Shown in pieces: positions 7,471 to 16,242 of a stretch of 64,000 nt of DNA. The stretch's first letter is position 1. Each line of letters opens with the position of its first letter. Origin of the DNA: Streptomyces sp. NBC_00224. GTDB lineage: Bacteria; Actinomycetota; Actinomycetes; Streptomycetales; Streptomycetaceae. The position numbers were made by a program, and so were the translations under genes. The stretch is taken from assembly GCF_041435195.1 (NCBI RefSeq), contig NZ_CP108106.1:2480001-2544000 (forward strand). The letters are read 5' to 3'. The notes under the pieces are model-generated. The model saw nothing but the letters and a program-made list of their open reading frames with translations. It was not told where the DNA came from and ran no database searches.

Positions 7471-8550
7471 CTAGAACACCACCAGCGCCCGGCCGCCCTT
7501 GCCCGCGAGCATGTTGTCGAACGCGGCCGGGATCCCGTCGAGCCCGATCCGCTCCGACACCATCGCGCCCAGGTCGAGACGCCCGGCCCGGACGTGGTCG
7601 GCGAGCACCGGCAGGTCGCGCGCCGGGTCGCTGTTGCCGTAGACGCAGCCCGAGAGCGTACGGCCCCAGTGGAAGATCTCCAGGGCGTTGAAGGAGACCT
7701 GCTGGTCCTTGCCGCCGATGCCGACGACCGTGGTGCGCCCGCCGCGCCGGGTGGACTCCCAGGCGGTACGGATGGTCACCGCGCGGCCGACGCACTCCAC
7801 GGCCACGTCCACCCCGTGGCCGCCGGTCAGCTTGCGGACGTCCTTGGCGGTCGTGTCCGAGGCGAGGACGAAGTCGGTGGCGCCCGCCCGCCGCGCCAGC
7901 TCCTCCTTGGCCGGGGAGACGTCGACCGCCACGATCCGGGCGGCGCCCGCGATCCGGGCCGACTGGAGGGTGGCCAGGCCCACGCCGCCGACGCCGAACA
8001 CCGCGACCGTCTCGCCCTCGCGCACCTTGGCCGAGTGGTGGATCGCGCCGTATCCGGTGAGGACCGCGCAGCCGAGCAGCGCGGCCTCGGTGAGCGGGAT
8101 GCCCTCGGGCAGCGGCAGCAGACAGTTCTCGGCCACCACCGTCTCCTCCGCGAACGCGGCGACGTTGAGCCCGGGGTGGAGCTCGGTCCCGGCGGAGGTG
8201 CGCGCGTACACCGCGCCCGCGCCCGTCAGCGCGTTCACACAGAGCCAGACCTCGCCGAGGGAGCAGGGGTGGCAGCTGCCGCACGAGGGCGCCCAGTTGA
8301 GGACCACGCCGTCGCCGGGCGCCACCGAGGTGACCCCCTCGCCGACGGAGATCACCGTGCCCGCGCCCTCGTGGCCGAGGACCGCGGGGACCGGCACGCG
8401 CATGGTGCCGTTGGTGAGCGACAGGTCGGAGTGGCAGACCCCGGCGGCGGCGAGGCGGACCCGCACCTGGCCGGGGCCGGGCTCGGGGAGTTCTATCTCG
8501 GTGACCTCCAGCGGGGAGCCGATGGAGGGAAGGACTGCGGCGCGGACCAC
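7471..8550 (-). CDS. Zinc-dependent alcohol dehydrogenase (class III-like MDR)
   Basis: NAD(P)-dependent medium-chain dehydrogenase of 359 residues oxidising an alcohol to an aldehyde. Catalytic zinc ligands are Cys39 (GVCHSDLS) and His60-Glu61 (LGHEGAG). The structural zinc site is Cys90, 93, 96 and 104 (CGSCHPCSLGEVWLC). The Rossmann motif GVGGVGLA lies near residue 185. It begins 46 bases after the aldehyde dehydrogenase stop on the same strand, so the two form an operon converting alcohol to acid, preceded by the shared TetR operator. It resembles the S-hydroxymethyl-type/long-chain group; the substrate is not resolved. Confidence 0.92.
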   Translation of the reverse strand: MVRAAVLPSIGSPLEVTEIELPEPGPGQVRVRLAAAGVCHSDLSLTNGTMRVPVPAVLGHEGAGTVISVGEGVTSVAPGDGVVLNWAPSCGSCHPCSLGEVWLCVNALTGAGAVYARTSAGTELHPGLNVAAFAEETVVAENCLLPLPEGIPLTEAALLGCAVLTGYGAIHHSAKVREGETVAVFGVGGVGLATLQSARIAGAARIVAVDVSPAKEELARRAGATDFVLASDTTAKDVRKLTGGHGVDVAVECVGRAVTIRTAWESTRRGGRTTVVGIGGKDQQVSFNALEIFHWGRTLSGCVYGNSDPARDLPVLADHVRAGRLDLGAMVSERIGLDGIPAAFDNMLAGKGGRALVVF

Positions 8551-8595
8551 GATGCTGCTCCCGGGAATGAGAAGTGGTTCAGAAGTAACAGTGCG

Positions 8596-9990
8596 TCAGA
8601 ACTGGAGGGACTTCGTCTGGAGGTACTCGGTCAGGCCGTGCGGGCCGAGCTCGCGGCCGACGCCCGACTGCTTGTACCCGCCGAACGGGGCCAGCGGGTT
8701 GAACCGGCCGCCGTTGATGTCGACCTGCCCGGTGTCCATCCGCCGGGCGAAGGCGACCGCCTCGGCCTCGTCCCCGGCCCAGACCGCTCCCGCGAGCCCG
8801 TACACCGTGCCGTTGGCGATCCGCAGCGCGTCGTCCTCGTCCTCGTACCGGATGAGCGAGACGACCGGGCCGAAGATCTCCTCCTGGGCGATGGTCATGC
8901 CGGGTGCGACGTCGGCGAAGACGGTCGGCGCCACGTAGTACCCCTGCTCCAGCGGGGCCTCGGCGCCGCCCGCGACGAGGCGGGCGCCCTCCTCGACGCC
9001 CTTGGCGATGTAACCGCGCACCCGCTCCCGCTGCTTGGCGCTGACCAGCGGGCCGACGCGGTCGCCCGCCGGGTACTTGGCGACGGCGGCCCTGGCGAGC
9101 TCGACCGCCTCCTCGTACCGGTCGCTGTGGACCAGCATCCGGGTCCAGGCGCTGCACGTCTGGCCCGCGTTGCTCATGACGTTGGCGATGCCGACGGCGA
9201 CCGCCTTGGCCAGGTCGGCGGAGGGCAGGATGACGTTGGCGGACTTGCCGCCCAGCTCCAGGGCGACGCGCTTGACGGCCGCGCCCGCGGTGGCGCCGAT
9301 CTGCCGGCCCACGGCCGTCGAGCCGGTGAAGGAGACGAGGTCGACCCCCTCGTGCTCGGCGAGCGCCTGGCCCGCGACCGGGCCGAGTCCGGTGACCAGG
9401 TTGAACACCCCGGCGGGCAGCCCGGCTTCGTGCACCGCCTCGGCGAAGAGCCGTGCGGTGAGCGGGGTGTCCTCGGCGGGCTTGAGCACGACCGTGCAGC
9501 CCGCCGCGAGGGCGGGGGCGACCTTGGCGACGATCTGGTGCAGCGGGTAGTTCCACGGCGTGATCGCGCCGACCACGCCGACCGGCTCGTGGAAGACCGT
9601 GGAGTTCCCTATGCGCTCCTCGAAGCCGTACGAGGCGGCGAGTTCGGCGTACGAACCGGCGACCGCGATCGGCAGGCCGACGTGCACCTGCTGGGCGAAC
9701 TGCTCGGGCGCGCCGAGCTCGGCGGTGACGGTCGCGGCGATCTCGTCCTTGCGGGCGGCGAGCCGGTCCCGCAGGGCGGCGATCAGGGCGGCGCGCCCGG
9801 CGGGCGGGGTCGCGGCCCAGCCCGGCAGCGCCGCGCGGGCCGCGCGCACCGCCGCGTCGACGTCCTCGGCGGTACCCGCCGGGACGTGGGCGATGACCTG
9901 CTCGTCCGCCGGGTTCACCACGGCGATCGTGTCGCCGCCCGCGGCGGGCGTCCACCGGCCGCCTATGTACATCCCGTCGTGGGCGTTCAT
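8596..9990 (-). CDS. NAD-dependent aldehyde dehydrogenase
   Basis: Aldehyde dehydrogenase of 464 residues, oxidising an aldehyde to the carboxylate. All active-site residues are present: Asn147 (PWNYPL), Glu245 (LELGGKS) and nucleophile Cys279 (GQTCSAWTR), plus the FTGSTAVGRQ NAD loop. ATG at 9990 has AGGAGGAG 5 bases upstream, making it the clear start. It is first in an operon with the alcohol dehydrogenase and is preceded by a perfect AACTA-N7-TAGTT operator. It is therefore co-regulated, by inference, with the acyl-CoA dehydrogenase 5 kb away. Confidence 0.95.
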   Translation of the reverse strand: MNAHDGMYIGGRWTPAAGGDTIAVVNPADEQVIAHVPAGTAEDVDAAVRAARAALPGWAATPPAGRAALIAALRDRLAARKDEIAATVTAELGAPEQFAQQVHVGLPIAVAGSYAELAASYGFEERIGNSTVFHEPVGVVGAITPWNYPLHQIVAKVAPALAAGCTVVLKPAEDTPLTARLFAEAVHEAGLPAGVFNLVTGLGPVAGQALAEHEGVDLVSFTGSTAVGRQIGATAGAAVKRVALELGGKSANVILPSADLAKAVAVGIANVMSNAGQTCSAWTRMLVHSDRYEEAVELARAAVAKYPAGDRVGPLVSAKQRERVRGYIAKGVEEGARLVAGGAEAPLEQGYYVAPTVFADVAPGMTIAQEEIFGPVVSLIRYEDEDDALRIANGTVYGLAGAVWAGDEAEAVAFARRMDTGQVDINGGRFNPLAPFGGYKQSGVGRELGPHGLTEYLQTKSLQF

Positions 9991-10037
9991 CGCGCTCCTC
10001 CTGAGCCTGGGGTCCTGCGTCTGGGTCCGGGGACCCA

Positions 10038-10054
10038 AACTAGCGCCGGTAGTT
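10038..10054. promoter_or_regulatory. Shared TetR operator, copy 2
   Basis: AACTAGCGCCGGTAGTT is a perfect inverted repeat (AACTA-N7-TAGTT), 48-64 bases upstream of the aldehyde dehydrogenase start. It matches the copy at 5006-5022 at 13 of 17 positions, and both continue with TTCC. Confidence 0.6.
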
Positions 10055-10102
10055 TTCCGGCACCAGGGGCTGCCCGGCCAGTCCCCGGGCGTCAGGAGGA
10101 GG

Positions 10103-10915
10103 CTATGCGGTCCGGCCCGGGCCCCGGACGGCGGTCAGATGGGCGAAGACGACGACGTTGCTCTCGTAGCCCTTCTTGCGGTCGAACTTGCCGCCGCAGG
10201 TGATCAGCCGCAGCTCCGGCCGGTTCCGCGGGCCGTACACCTCCTCGTTGGGAAAGTGCGCCTTGTCGTACTTGCGGACCGCGTCCACCGTGTACACCGC
10301 GGTCCGGCCGTCGGCGCGCCGGGCCTCGACGAGCCTGCCGGGCCGCAGCACCGAGAGGTTGGCGAAGACGGCCGCCCCGGTGCGGGTGTCGCGGTGGCCG
10401 ACCGCGAGGGCCGTGCCCGTCTCGCCCGGGGTGGGCCCGCCCTGGAACCAGCCGACCAGCTTGGGGTCGTCGACCGGCGGGGTGGCCAGGTGCCGCCCCG
10501 GGTCGAGCCCGAGGCCGACGACCGGCGCCTTCAGGCTCAGATACGGGATGGCGAGGCCGGTCGCCCTGGACGGCGGCAGCGGCCGGGGCGGGCGGGCGGC
10601 CGCCTTGGGCACGGCGAGCCTGCCGCGCCCGGCCGGGGCAGCCCGGCCCCCCGTGCCGGGCGGCTTGGCGCCCGGCACGACCGGGGCCGCGGGCGCCCCC
10701 GGGGCCTGCTTGTCCCCGTCGGCCCCCGTGGGGGCCGAGGGCGTCGCCGCACCCCCGGCCCCCACGGCGCCCATGGCGACCGGTGCGACCGACCCGTCGT
10801 CCTGGGCCCACCAGACGCCGCCGACGACCAGGGTCGCGGCCAGCGCCGCCGTCCGCGTCAGCCGGTAGGCGCGGGTGCGGTGGAAGGGCCTTGGGGAACC
10901 TCTACGCGGCGCCAT
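10103..10915 (-). CDS. Class F sortase
   Basis: Membrane-anchored transpeptidase of 270 residues. After a short cytoplasmic start there is one signal-anchor helix (AALAATLVVGGVWWA, about residues 22-38), a long Ala/Pro-rich linker to about residue 125, then the sortase barrel. The catalytic triad is visible: His in ALAVGHRDTRTG, Cys240 in LRLITCGGKFD, and Arg in DRKKGYESN. The single-domain actinobacterial layout fits class F rather than housekeeping class E. It overlaps the upstream surface-protein gene by 14 bases, implying translational coupling and an enzyme-substrate pair. The true sorting motif is uncertain. Confidence 0.85.
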   Translation of the reverse strand: MAPRRGSPRPFHRTRAYRLTRTAALAATLVVGGVWWAQDDGSVAPVAMGAVGAGGAATPSAPTGADGDKQAPGAPAAPVVPGAKPPGTGGRAAPAGRGRLAVPKAAARPPRPLPPSRATGLAIPYLSLKAPVVGLGLDPGRHLATPPVDDPKLVGWFQGGPTPGETGTALAVGHRDTRTGAAVFANLSVLRPGRLVEARRADGRTAVYTVDAVRKYDKAHFPNEEVYGPRNRPELRLITCGGKFDRKKGYESNVVVFAHLTAVRGPGRTA

Positions 10916-11549
10916 GGGGGCGGCGGCGCAGCCGTCGGACGAAGAGCACCCCGGAGACCCCGACCAGACCGAGGGCCGCGATGCCCGCGGCCGGCGAGAC
11001 ACCGTCGGTGAAGCCGTCGGTCCCGGCCAGGCCGCCGCCGCCGGCGTTCGGCCCGCCGTGGGGGCCGCCGGTGCCGCCGGTCGAGCCGCCGGTCGCACCG
11101 CCCGAGCTGGTGCCGACGGGGGCGCAGTCGACCTTGAAGACCTTGTGCTTGCCCGCGCCGTTGCCGCCGGTGATGTTCCAGGTGAGCTTGTACTGCCCGT
11201 CCGGGAGGGTGAGCGGCACGGTGTGGCCGGTGCCGGTGGCGAGGGTGATGGCGCCGTTGAGGGTGGCACCGCCCGCCCTGAGCGGCTGTGTCTGGATGGA
11301 CCAGGTGATGCCCTGTGCGACGTCGAAGTTGAACGCGTCGAGGTAGAACCCGCAGACCTTGGGCTCGTTGCGCTGGTCGGTGAACGGGGTGCCCAGGTTG
11401 TGGATCTTCACGTCGCCGTTGTCGCCGGGGGCGGCGTGTGCGGCGGGCGCCCCGGCCAGGGCGGCTCCGGTGAGCCCGAGGGCGAGGGCCGCGGCGGCGG
11501 TGACGGCCGGGCGGCGGACGGTGGGACGCGGGGGTGAGAAGGCAGGCAT
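10902..11549 (-). CDS. Secreted surface protein with C-terminal membrane anchor (sortase partner)
   Basis: 215-residue exported protein of unknown fold. Residues 1-40 are a signal peptide (LALGLTGAALAGAPAAHAA). The body (about 41-145) has two Cys residues (KVCGFYLD, FKVDCAP) that could form a disulphide. A Gly/Thr-rich linker leads to LAGTDG, a hydrophobic helix AGIAALGLVGVSGVLFV and an Arg-rich tail RRLRRR. This is cell-wall-sorting architecture, but the motif is LAGTDG, not LPxTG or LAxTG. The start has an AAAGGAAA ribosome site. The overlapping sortase downstream suggests it is the dedicated substrate. Possible role in aerial surface structure is speculation. Confidence 0.75.
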   Translation of the reverse strand: MPAFSPPRPTVRRPAVTAAAALALGLTGAALAGAPAAHAAPGDNGDVKIHNLGTPFTDQRNEPKVCGFYLDAFNFDVAQGITWSIQTQPLRAGGATLNGAITLATGTGHTVPLTLPDGQYKLTWNITGGNGAGKHKVFKVDCAPVGTSSGGATGGSTGGTGGPHGGPNAGGGGLAGTDGFTDGVSPAAGIAALGLVGVSGVLFVRRLRRRPHGAA

Positions 11550-11633
11550 GCGCTTTCCTTTGAGTCAGATTGTCATATAAATCGACCTTTCGTCTGACTC
11601 TCTTTCACACCTTCACGGCGAAACGGCGGAGCA

Positions 11634-11670
11634 GCGCCGGACGGGAGGCTCGATATCGCCCGTCCGGCGC
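11634..11670 (-). terminator. Perfect 12-bp hairpin after the citrate transporter
   Basis: GCGCCGGACGGG (11634-11645) pairs perfectly with CCCGTCCGGCGC (11659-11670) across a 13-base loop. It lies 38 bases past the transporter stop and upstream of the surface-protein promoter, so it should isolate the two units. The remaining 11550-11633 carries the surface-protein promoter region with no clear hexamers. Confidence 0.75.
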
Positions 11671-11707
11671 AGCGCGCCCTCTGTCCGCGTCCTGTGTCCG
11701 GCCCGCC

Positions 11708-13087
11708 TCAGATGATCCCGAAAAGGATGCCCGCGCCGAGGACCACCAGCGAGGTGAGCGCCGCCCACTTCACCGTGAACCGGGTGTGGTCGCCGAACTC
11801 GACCTTGGCCATGCCCACCAGGACGTATACGGCGGGAACCAGCGGGCTCGACATGTGCAGCGCCTGTCCGACCAGCGAGGCGCGGGCGATCTCCACGGAG
11901 GAGACGCCGTGCGCGGCACCGGCCTCCGCGAGGACCGGCAGGACGCCGAAGTAGAAGCCGTCGTTGGACATGAAGTACGTGAGCGGCAGGCTCAGGACGC
12001 CGGTGACCAGCGCCATGTGCGGGCCCATGCCGTCGGGAACGGCGCCGACCAGCCAGTCCGCCATGTGCTTGACCATGCCGGTGCCGTTGAGGACGCCGGT
12101 GAAGACGGCCGCGGCGAAGACCATGCCCGCCACGTTGACGACATTGTCGGAGTGGGCGGCGATCCGGGCCTTCTGGTCCGGCATGTGCGGGAAGTTGACG
12201 GTGAGCGCGAGCGCCGCGCCCAGCAGGAACAGCACCGGGATCGGCAGCCACTCCATGATCATGGCGGTGAGCAGCACCACGGTGAGGGCCGCATTGAACC
12301 AGTACAGCTTGGGGCGCAGGGTCGCGCGCTTGGGGTCGAGCCCCTGGAGGTCGGGCGCCTCGGGCAGGTCCTGGTCCGACCCGCCGCCCGTACCGGGGCG
12401 CGGCGCCTCGGAGCCGCCCGCCGCCACCAGGACCGTCTCGCTCTCCGGCTCCAGGACCTCGTCCAGCGTGAGGTAGCCGAGCCGCTTGCGCTCGCGGCGC
12501 CCCAGGACGTACGCGAGGACGAAGACCGCCACCAGGCCGACCGCGAGGGCCGGGATCATCGGGACGAAGATGTCGGACGCGTCGAGCTTGAGGGCGGTGG
12601 CGGCGCGGGCGGTCGGGCCGCCCCAGGGCAGGGTGTTCATCACGCCGTTGGCGGTGGCGGCGACCCCGGTCATCACCACGAGGCTCATCTTCAGCCGCTT
12701 GTAGAGCGGATACATCGCGGAGACCGTGATCATGAAGGTGGTCGAGCCGTCGCCGTCGAGCGAGACGATCGCGGCGAGCACCGCCGTACCGACGACCACA
12801 CGCACCGGGTCGGCCTTGCAGAACCGCAGGATGCCCCGGACGATCGGATCGAAGAGGCCGACGTCGATCATCACGCCGAAGTAGATGATCGCGAACATCA
12901 GCATCGCGGCGGTCGGCGCGAGCTTGCCCACGCCGTCGACCACGTAGTCACCGAGGTGGGCGCCCTTGCCCACGAAGACGCAGAAGAGGGCGGGGATCAG
13001 AACCAGCGCCGCGATGGGCGACAGCTTCTTCAGCATGATCAGCACCAGGAAGGTCGCGATCATGGTGAAGCCGAGGACGGTCAGCAT
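11708..13087 (-). CDS. CitMHS-family citrate-divalent metal:proton symporter
   Basis: Membrane transporter of 459 residues with about 12 helices that imports metal-citrate complexes with protons. The N-terminus MLTVLGFTMIATFLVLIMLK and motifs DGDGSTTFMITVSAMYP and MSNDGFYFGVLPVLAEAG are characteristic. A long charged cytoplasmic loop rich in Glu/Gly sits mid-protein (about residues 200-265). ATG at 13087 is favoured because AGGTG lies 6 bases upstream and homologues start MLT; an in-frame GTG at 13096 is the alternative. No two-component system is adjacent, unlike many CitMHS genes. The gap 13088-13209 is its promoter region. Confidence 0.93.
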   Translation of the reverse strand: MLTVLGFTMIATFLVLIMLKKLSPIAALVLIPALFCVFVGKGAHLGDYVVDGVGKLAPTAAMLMFAIIYFGVMIDVGLFDPIVRGILRFCKADPVRVVVGTAVLAAIVSLDGDGSTTFMITVSAMYPLYKRLKMSLVVMTGVAATANGVMNTLPWGGPTARAATALKLDASDIFVPMIPALAVGLVAVFVLAYVLGRRERKRLGYLTLDEVLEPESETVLVAAGGSEAPRPGTGGGSDQDLPEAPDLQGLDPKRATLRPKLYWFNAALTVVLLTAMIMEWLPIPVLFLLGAALALTVNFPHMPDQKARIAAHSDNVVNVAGMVFAAAVFTGVLNGTGMVKHMADWLVGAVPDGMGPHMALVTGVLSLPLTYFMSNDGFYFGVLPVLAEAGAAHGVSSVEIARASLVGQALHMSSPLVPAVYVLVGMAKVEFGDHTRFTVKWAALTSLVVLGAGILFGII

Positions 13088-13209
13088 GGAGGACACCTAA
13101 CGTTCACCCTTGAACTCCCACCAGGGGGCTGGCGGTGGGATGACGTTAGGTCGGCCCTTCCGGCGTTAACAAGATGTTGACGTGTGAGCAATACGAGCAA
13201 AACCCCAGG

Positions 13210-15429
13210 TCAACGAAGTGCGACCAGCTCGACCGGGAAACCGTTGAGCACCGCCGTCCCCGACAGCGGGTCCAGGCGCGAGCCGTCGAGCAGCTGGTTG
13301 ACGTTGACCCCGGGCTGCCCGGCGGCGACCCCGAGCCGGGTCCCGGGGCGGTTGTGCCCCCACCCGTGCGGGAGGCTGACCACGCCCGTACGGATGGAGT
13401 CGGTGATCTCCACGGGCGCCGCCACCTCGCCGCCGTCCGCCTTGACGCGTACGGGATCGCCGTCGCGCAGACCGAGCCGTGCCGCGTCCTCGGGATGTAC
13501 GTGGAGGGTGCAGCGGTTGGAACCGCCGTTCAGCGACGGGATGTTGTGCAGCCAGCTGTTGTTGGAGCGCAGATGGCGCCGGCCGACCAGGACGAGCCCG
13601 TCCGGGCGGGCGCCGAGGGCCGCGCGCAGCCGGGGCAGATCACCGGCGATCGGTGCGGGCAGCAGCTCGATCCGCCCGCTGCGGGTCCGCAGCACCTGCG
13701 GCAGCCGGGGCTCCAGCGGGCCGAGGTCGATGCCGTGCGGATGGGCGAGCACCCGCTCCAGGCCGAGTCCGTCCGGGGCGGCGCCGAAGCCGTCGCCGTA
13801 GGGGCCGAGCCGCAGCATCATGTCGAGCCGCCGCTCGGGACCGTTCTCCCCGGTCAGCGCCGCGGCGAGCTCCTTGGGATCGCGTCCGTGCACGGCCGAG
13901 TGCGGGTCGGCCACGGCCTTGCCCAGCGTACGGTCGACGACCATCGCGTCCACGGCGTCCGCCGGGGCGCCGTGCATCCCGGTCGCCGCGAGGACGAGCC
14001 GGGCATGGATCTCGCACTCGTCGAGCCTGCCCTCGGCGAGCGGCACGGCGGGCCGGGTGTAGCGGACCTGGTTGCGCACGGCGAGCGCGTTGAAGGCGAA
14101 GTCGAAGTGGGCGCTCTGGGAGGGCGGCGGCGGGGGCAGGACGACGTCGGCGTGGCGCGAGGTCTCGTTGAGGTACGGGTCGATGCTGACCATGAAGTCG
14201 AGCCCGGCCAGCGCGCGGTCGAGCCGGTCGCCGTCGGGGGCGGAGAGCACCGGGTTGGCGGCGCAGACGATCAGCGCCCGGACCTTCCCCTCGCCCGGCG
14301 TCTCGATCTCCTCGGCGAGCGCGGCCGCCGGCAGCTCCGACTTGGCCTCCGGGTGGCCGCCGACCCGGCTGCGCCAGCGGCCGATCTCGAACCCCTTGCC
14401 GGGCCCGGCCGGACGCGGGGCGCGGTCGGTGGCGGAGAGCGGGAAGAGCGCGCCGCCGGGCCGGTCCAGATTGCCGGTGAGGATGTTGAGGACGTCGACG
14501 AGCCAGCTGGCGAGGGTGCCGTGCTCCACCGTGCAGCTGCCGATGCGGCCGTAGACGGCGGCGGTGGGCGCGGCCGCGAGCTCCCGGGCGAGGATGCGGA
14601 TCTCGTCCGGGTCGAGGTCGCAGGCCGCCCCGACCGCCTCGGGGGTGAACTCCCGTACGGCCTCCTGGACTTCGGCCAGCCCCTCCACCCGGTCCGCGAG
14701 CTCCCCGAGCGAGGTCAGCTTCTCCTCGAAGAGGACGTGGGCGAGCGCGGCGAGCAGCAGCGCGTCGGTGCCGGGCCGGGGGGCCAGATGCCGGTCCGCC
14801 AGCTTGGCGGTACGGGTGCGGCGCGGGTCGACGACGGTGAGGGTGCCGCCGCGCCGGCGCAGCGCCTTGAGCCTGCCGGGGAAGTCCGGCGCGGTGCACA
14901 GGCTCCCGTTGGACTCCAGGGGGTTGGCGCCGAGCAGCAGCAGGTGGTCGGTGCGGTCGAGGTCCGGCACCGGGATGGCGAAGGGGTCGCCGAAGAGCAG
15001 CCCGCTGGAGACGTGCTTGGGCATCTGGTCGAGGGTGCTGGCGGTGAAGAGGCTGCGGGTGTGCAGCCCGCCGAGCAGTACGGGCGGGTAGAGGGCCCCG
15101 GCCATGGTGTGGACGTTGGGGTTGCCGAGCACGACCCCGACGGCGTCGGCGCCGTACATCTCGACCACCGGCCGCAGCCGCGCCGCGACCAGGTCGAACG
15201 CCTCGTCCCAAGTCGCCTGCTCCAGCCTGCCGTCGCGGCGGACGAGGGGCGCGGTGAGCCGGTCGGGGTCGCTGTCGACCTCGCCGAACGAGGCGCCCTT
15301 GGGGCAGATGAACCCCTGGCTGAACACATCGTCCCGGTCGCCGCGGGCGCCGGTGACCCGGGTCCCCTCGACGGTCAGGGTCAGCCCGCAGGTGGCTTCG
15401 CAGAGGGGGCAGATGCGGAGTGCGGACAT
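13210..15429 (-). CDS. Molybdopterin-dependent oxidoreductase (DMSO-reductase family)
   Basis: 739-residue catalytic subunit of the Mo/W-bisPGD family. The N-terminal [4Fe-4S] ligands are Cys7, 10, 14 and 42 (CPLCEATCGL ... GFICPKG). The cofactor-binding regions include LLLLGANPLESNGS and TLTVVDPRRTRTAKLADRHL, and the C-terminal domain has HPEDAARLGLRDGDPV and SLPHGWGHNRPG. No Tat signal is present, so it is cytoplasmic, and no electron-transfer or membrane subunit is adjacent. ATG at 15429 follows GGGGAGGA. Family members include formate dehydrogenase- and nitrate reductase-like enzymes; the substrate here cannot be assigned. A TetR gene lies upstream on the same strand. Confidence 0.9.
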   Translation of the reverse strand: MSALRICPLCEATCGLTLTVEGTRVTGARGDRDDVFSQGFICPKGASFGEVDSDPDRLTAPLVRRDGRLEQATWDEAFDLVAARLRPVVEMYGADAVGVVLGNPNVHTMAGALYPPVLLGGLHTRSLFTASTLDQMPKHVSSGLLFGDPFAIPVPDLDRTDHLLLLGANPLESNGSLCTAPDFPGRLKALRRRGGTLTVVDPRRTRTAKLADRHLAPRPGTDALLLAALAHVLFEEKLTSLGELADRVEGLAEVQEAVREFTPEAVGAACDLDPDEIRILARELAAAPTAAVYGRIGSCTVEHGTLASWLVDVLNILTGNLDRPGGALFPLSATDRAPRPAGPGKGFEIGRWRSRVGGHPEAKSELPAAALAEEIETPGEGKVRALIVCAANPVLSAPDGDRLDRALAGLDFMVSIDPYLNETSRHADVVLPPPPPSQSAHFDFAFNALAVRNQVRYTRPAVPLAEGRLDECEIHARLVLAATGMHGAPADAVDAMVVDRTLGKAVADPHSAVHGRDPKELAAALTGENGPERRLDMMLRLGPYGDGFGAAPDGLGLERVLAHPHGIDLGPLEPRLPQVLRTRSGRIELLPAPIAGDLPRLRAALGARPDGLVLVGRRHLRSNNSWLHNIPSLNGGSNRCTLHVHPEDAARLGLRDGDPVRVKADGGEVAAPVEITDSIRTGVVSLPHGWGHNRPGTRLGVAAGQPGVNVNQLLDGSRLDPLSGTAVLNGFPVELVALR

Positions 15430-15477
15430 GGGGGGGTCCTCCCCGGGGCGGCGGGTGGTGACGCGCGGGCGGTTTTG

Positions 15478-15493
15478 AGCATACCGACCGGTA
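15478..15493 (-). promoter_or_regulatory. Promoter with palindromic operator for the molybdoenzyme
   Basis: On the minus strand TACCGGTCGGTA (15493-15482), a near-palindrome, overlaps TATGCT (15483-15478), a good -10. The site lies about 55 bases before the start codon. TetR operators often take this form, and a tetR gene lies immediately upstream. Nothing else is recognised in 15494-15601. Confidence 0.45.
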
Positions 15494-15601
15494 GGCATGG
15501 TGGCGAGGGTCGAGGAGCACCGGGGATTGCTCGGGAGCACCGGGGTTCGGGAAACCCCGAGGGCCGAGGAAGACCGATCCTGCCGGGCCGTGGCCGAGGG
15601 C

Positions 15602-16219
15602 TCAGCCCAGGGTCCTGGCCAGATACGCGTGCAGCAGCTCGCGGGTCTCGGACACGATGCCCGGGTCGCCGTCCGGGTCGGTGCGGAAGGCGAGCCGCAG
15701 CAGGGCGTCCGCCGCCTCCACCGCGACCAGGATGGTCCGGCGCAGCTCGGCGTCCGGAGCGCGGCCGAACTGCGCCGGGAGCAGCTCGGCGAGCCGGTCG
15801 GCCAGGAGGTGGTTGGCGTCGGTGGCGGGGTCGACGACCGGCTGCGGGCCGCCGAAGTCGACCAGGTTGAACCCGGGCACGGTCTTCTTCAGGACCAGGT
15901 ACTCGTCGAGCACCGCGTCGATCGCCCCGCGCCAGTCCGCTGCCTCGATCGTGACGAGCCGGGCACCGACGATCTCCGCGAACCGGTCCAGATTGCGGGC
16001 GGCGAGCGCCTCCGCGAGCGCCCGCTTGTTGCTGAAGAAGCGGTAGACCGACCCGATGGGCACCCCGGCCCGCTGGGCGACGGCCCGGGTCGACAGCTCG
16101 TCGTACCCGGTCTCGTCCAGGAGCTCGGCGCAGGCGTCCAGGATCCGGCTGAGGCGCTCGGCACTGCGCTGCTGCACCGGTGCGCGGCGGAGGTTCGCAT
16201 GGGACACGCGCCCCATCAT
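15602..16219 (-). CDS. TetR-family regulator divergent from hmgA
   Basis: TetR-type repressor of about 205 residues. The helix-turn-helix is ELSTRAVAQRAGVPIGSVYRF (about residues 42-62) followed by FSNKRALAEAL. Two tandem ATG codons (16219 and 16216) are both possible starts. It is divergent from homogentisate dioxygenase with 94 bases between, and that gap holds a four-half-site operator over the hmgA promoter. Repression of hmgA is therefore likely. It is also upstream of, and co-oriented with, the molybdoenzyme gene. The ligand is unknown, with aromatic acids plausible. Confidence 0.8.
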   Translation of the reverse strand: MMGRVSHANLRRAPVQQRSAERLSRILDACAELLDETGYDELSTRAVAQRAGVPIGSVYRFFSNKRALAEALAARNLDRFAEIVGARLVTIEAADWRGAIDAVLDEYLVLKKTVPGFNLVDFGGPQPVVDPATDANHLLADRLAELLPAQFGRAPDAELRRTILVAVEAADALLRLAFRTDPDGDPGIVSETRELLHAYLARTLG

Positions 16220-16242
16220 GCCGCGCTCGGCCGGTTTTGCCG

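Noticed and set aside
7594..10203. A 2.6 kb plus-strand frame over the dehydrogenases
   Set aside because: Antisense shadow of two clear enzymes.
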